This document shows positions 62,693 to 64,000 of a stretch of 64,000 nt of DNA, in pieces. The stretch lies in NCBI GenBank assembly GCA_047967505.1, contig CM106538.1; one strand, given 5' to 3'. The stretch comes from Dipteris shenzhenensis. Its lineage: Eukaryota; Polypodiophyta; Polypodiopsida; Gleicheniales. Numbering within the stretch: the first letter of the stretch is position 1; every line of letters starts with the position of its first letter. The notes under the pieces are model-generated. The model saw only the letters and a program-made list of their open reading frames with translations. It searched no databases and was not told the DNA's origin. The translations under genes and the position numbers were made by a program.

Positions 62693-63565
62693 TATTCAGC
62701 AATTGAGCAATCCCCAATTTACGGGGCGATTAAATAGCTCACAGGCCAGCCAAAAGGCCAGCTCTCTCAGCCAAACAAATGGCCAGAAAGTCCAGCTGGT
62801 CTGGCCGACCAGCTGGCAGGCCCACCGACCACCTGCTCCATCTACCTCTCCTCTTCAGATCTGCCTTCACTGTTGCCTCCACTTCTGCCTCCTCTGCTGC
62901 CTCCTCTTCTGCCTCTCCTTCCTGCCTCCTGGCTGCTCCATCCTCTCCTCCAGATCGGGACAACTGCTGCTCCTCTGCTCCAGATCAGCTCCTTCTACTC
63001 CAGATTTGTCTCCTTCTGCTCCTCTACTTCAGCTCAGCTCCTTCTGCTCCAGATCTGTCCCATCCTACTCCAGATCTGTCTCCTTCTGCTCCTCTTCTCC
63101 AGATTAGCTCCTTCTGCTCCAGATCTGTCCCATCCTACTCCAGATCTGTCCCCTTCTGCTCCTCTGCTACAGATCAGCTCCTTCTGCCCCAGATCAGCTC
63201 CTTTTCTTCATCATATTGCTATTCCAGATAGCCTGAAGGTTCCTTCCTCAGAGCATGCTGGTTTCAGCCATTTCCTAGGGCAGCTCCAGCTTCCATCATC
63301 CTCGTCATCATTGAGCTACATGGAGGGCTGCGTTACGCTCCCTCTGCTGCTATCTTTTCTACTGTCTCTCTACATGGAATCATCTTTCTGATTCACCTCA
63401 GCCACGGTCCTTCAGACATGACGGCTTGAGGTTCTTGTATTCAGTTTTTCATATTACCGACAGGCACTATGTTTTCTGAGTTCCGTTCTTCAGTTGTATC
63501 TGAGTACTGTCTATTTTCTGATCGCTCCACTGCAAACCCTATGGTTTCTCTATCGTTTCTCTATA
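62693..63565 (+). repeat. Second LTR (873 bp), lacks the TATA box
   Basis: Matches the first LTR except for a deletion of about 145 bp that removes the region corresponding to about 61030-61165, including TATAAAAG. Other differences are few. Confidence 0.92.
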
Positions 63566-63916
63566 GCCATTGCTGCTCATATTTCAGCACAGGATAGCTC
63601 TAGGTATGGACAAGCTCCCTCTGAAAGGAATTAGAGAAGCATGGAGCATTCTGAGAGAAAACGCAGGAAGAAGGGTCGACGATCTGCGTGAAATGGCGAC
63701 GAACAGAGGCAGTGATTCTTCAATTCCTTGCAGCCAGGGGTTCGCCCCTTTGAGGTGTATCTCCAGCAGGAAGGGCGTGGAGAATGGCAGAGAAACGGAG
63801 GAGAACAGGCTTAAGCACGTTTTGGGAAGAAGAGGAAGAGATGGTGAAGAAGGTGGAGAAGAAGATGATGATGTGGCAGAAATGGGATCAAGGGGGATCA
63901 AATGGCTCTGATACCA

Positions 63917-64000
63917 TGTTGGTAAACTGAAAGGAAAGAGTAGAGTGGACACAAATTCAGAATACTTGCATATAGAATGAAGAAGAGTGAGGTCCTTATG
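63917..64000 (-). repeat. 5' LTR of the 58.84-kb element, cut by the window end
   Basis: TGTTGGTAAACTG starts directly after the reverse primer site (CTCTGATACCA) and is identical in sense to the start of 58844-59148. Confidence 0.9.

Larger units (their letters stand above)
60880..63565 (+). mobile_element. LTR element with TA...TA termini nested in the 58.84-kb element
   Basis: Two direct repeats, 60880-61897 and 62693-63565, start TATTCAGCAATTG and end TTTCTCTATA. GCCAT flanks both sides (60875-60879 and 63566-63570), and the uninterrupted target is seen in the related element near 43125-43140 (reverse). A primer site TGGTATCAGAGCC starts at 61898 and GAGAGGGGG precedes the second LTR. 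Together they fix the ends, so the LTR termini are TA...TA rather than TG...CA. The internal part is only about 0.8 kb without gag or pol. Confidence 0.92.
58844..64000 (-). mobile_element. LTR retrotransposon of the 42.48-kb family, minus strand, running off the window
   Basis: 3' LTR at 58844-59148, polypurine tract at 59149-59160 (reverse), gag 59523-60375, leader split by another LTR element (60880-63565), primer site at about 63906-63916 (reverse), and the 5' LTR from 63917 past the window end. Leader and LTR match the 42480 element. No pol is visible, so it too is non-autonomous, but its gag is much longer. Confidence 0.92.

Noticed and set aside
61106-63391. Long Ser/Leu-rich open frames (up to 205 codons)
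   Set aside because: They are translations of pyrimidine-rich LTR repeats, present in several frames at once, and repeated in both LTRs.
1-64000. CRISPR array, rRNA or tRNA gene
   Set aside because: Repeats are LTRs, microsatellites or short tandem duplications. TGGTATCAGAG motifs are primer-binding sites complementary to tRNA ends, not tRNA genes.

Overview
The window reads as nuclear DNA of a land plant with a large, retrotransposon-filled genome. The evidence is one spliceosomal gene with plant-type GT-AG introns up to 12 kb long, plant-lineage LTR retrotransposons (a chromodomain Ty3/gypsy, a Tat-like Ty3/gypsy with two RNase H domains, several Copia elements), L1-like LINEs, a hAT/DUF659 transposase, and a relic of a plant-type polypyrimidine-tract-binding protein. 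A fern or another large-genome plant would fit, but the species cannot be named from the sequence.

Layout. 1-8.1 kb: mostly unannotatable DNA with microsatellites, a retroposon tail, gag-like debris and a PTB-like RRM relic (6.14-6.44 kb). 8.1-12.6 kb: broken chromovirus on the minus strand with only its 3' LTR. 12.6-15.7 kb: two truncated Copia elements in opposite orientation, with a perfect 160-bp tandem duplication. 15.7-19.2 and 28.1-28.7 kb: one mosaic LINE split by a Tat-like element (19.17-28.09 kb) with long LTRs. 28.7-32.5 kb: an ORF1-only LINE copy and a 5'-truncated LINE on the minus strand, set in GT/CA microsatellites.

33.3-54.9 kb: the only convincing host gene, an FGGY-family carbohydrate kinase on the plus strand. 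Eleven exons (504 codons, no stop or frameshift) are visible; the first and last coding exons are missing. Its 12.1-kb intron holds a Copia RT fragment, a hAT transposase, an LTR-element 5' end and a young non-autonomous LTR element with a 5-bp target duplication (42.48-44.69 kb). Its 6.5-kb intron holds a nearly complete but RT-deleted Copia element, also with a 5-bp duplication (49.70-53.93 kb).

54.9-64 kb: LINE 3' ends and fragments, a possible solo LTR, then a minus-strand member of the 42.48-kb LTR family (58.84 kb to beyond the window). That member is itself split by an LTR element whose LTRs have TA...TA ends (60.88-63.57 kb).

Three patterns cut across families. Dense GTAC/CCGTAC clusters sit in leader or promoter-proximal parts of unrelated elements. 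Poly(A) ends of LINEs repeatedly abut GT/CA tracts. Retroelement mosaics and internal RT deletions recur. No tRNA, rRNA or CRISPR feature was found.
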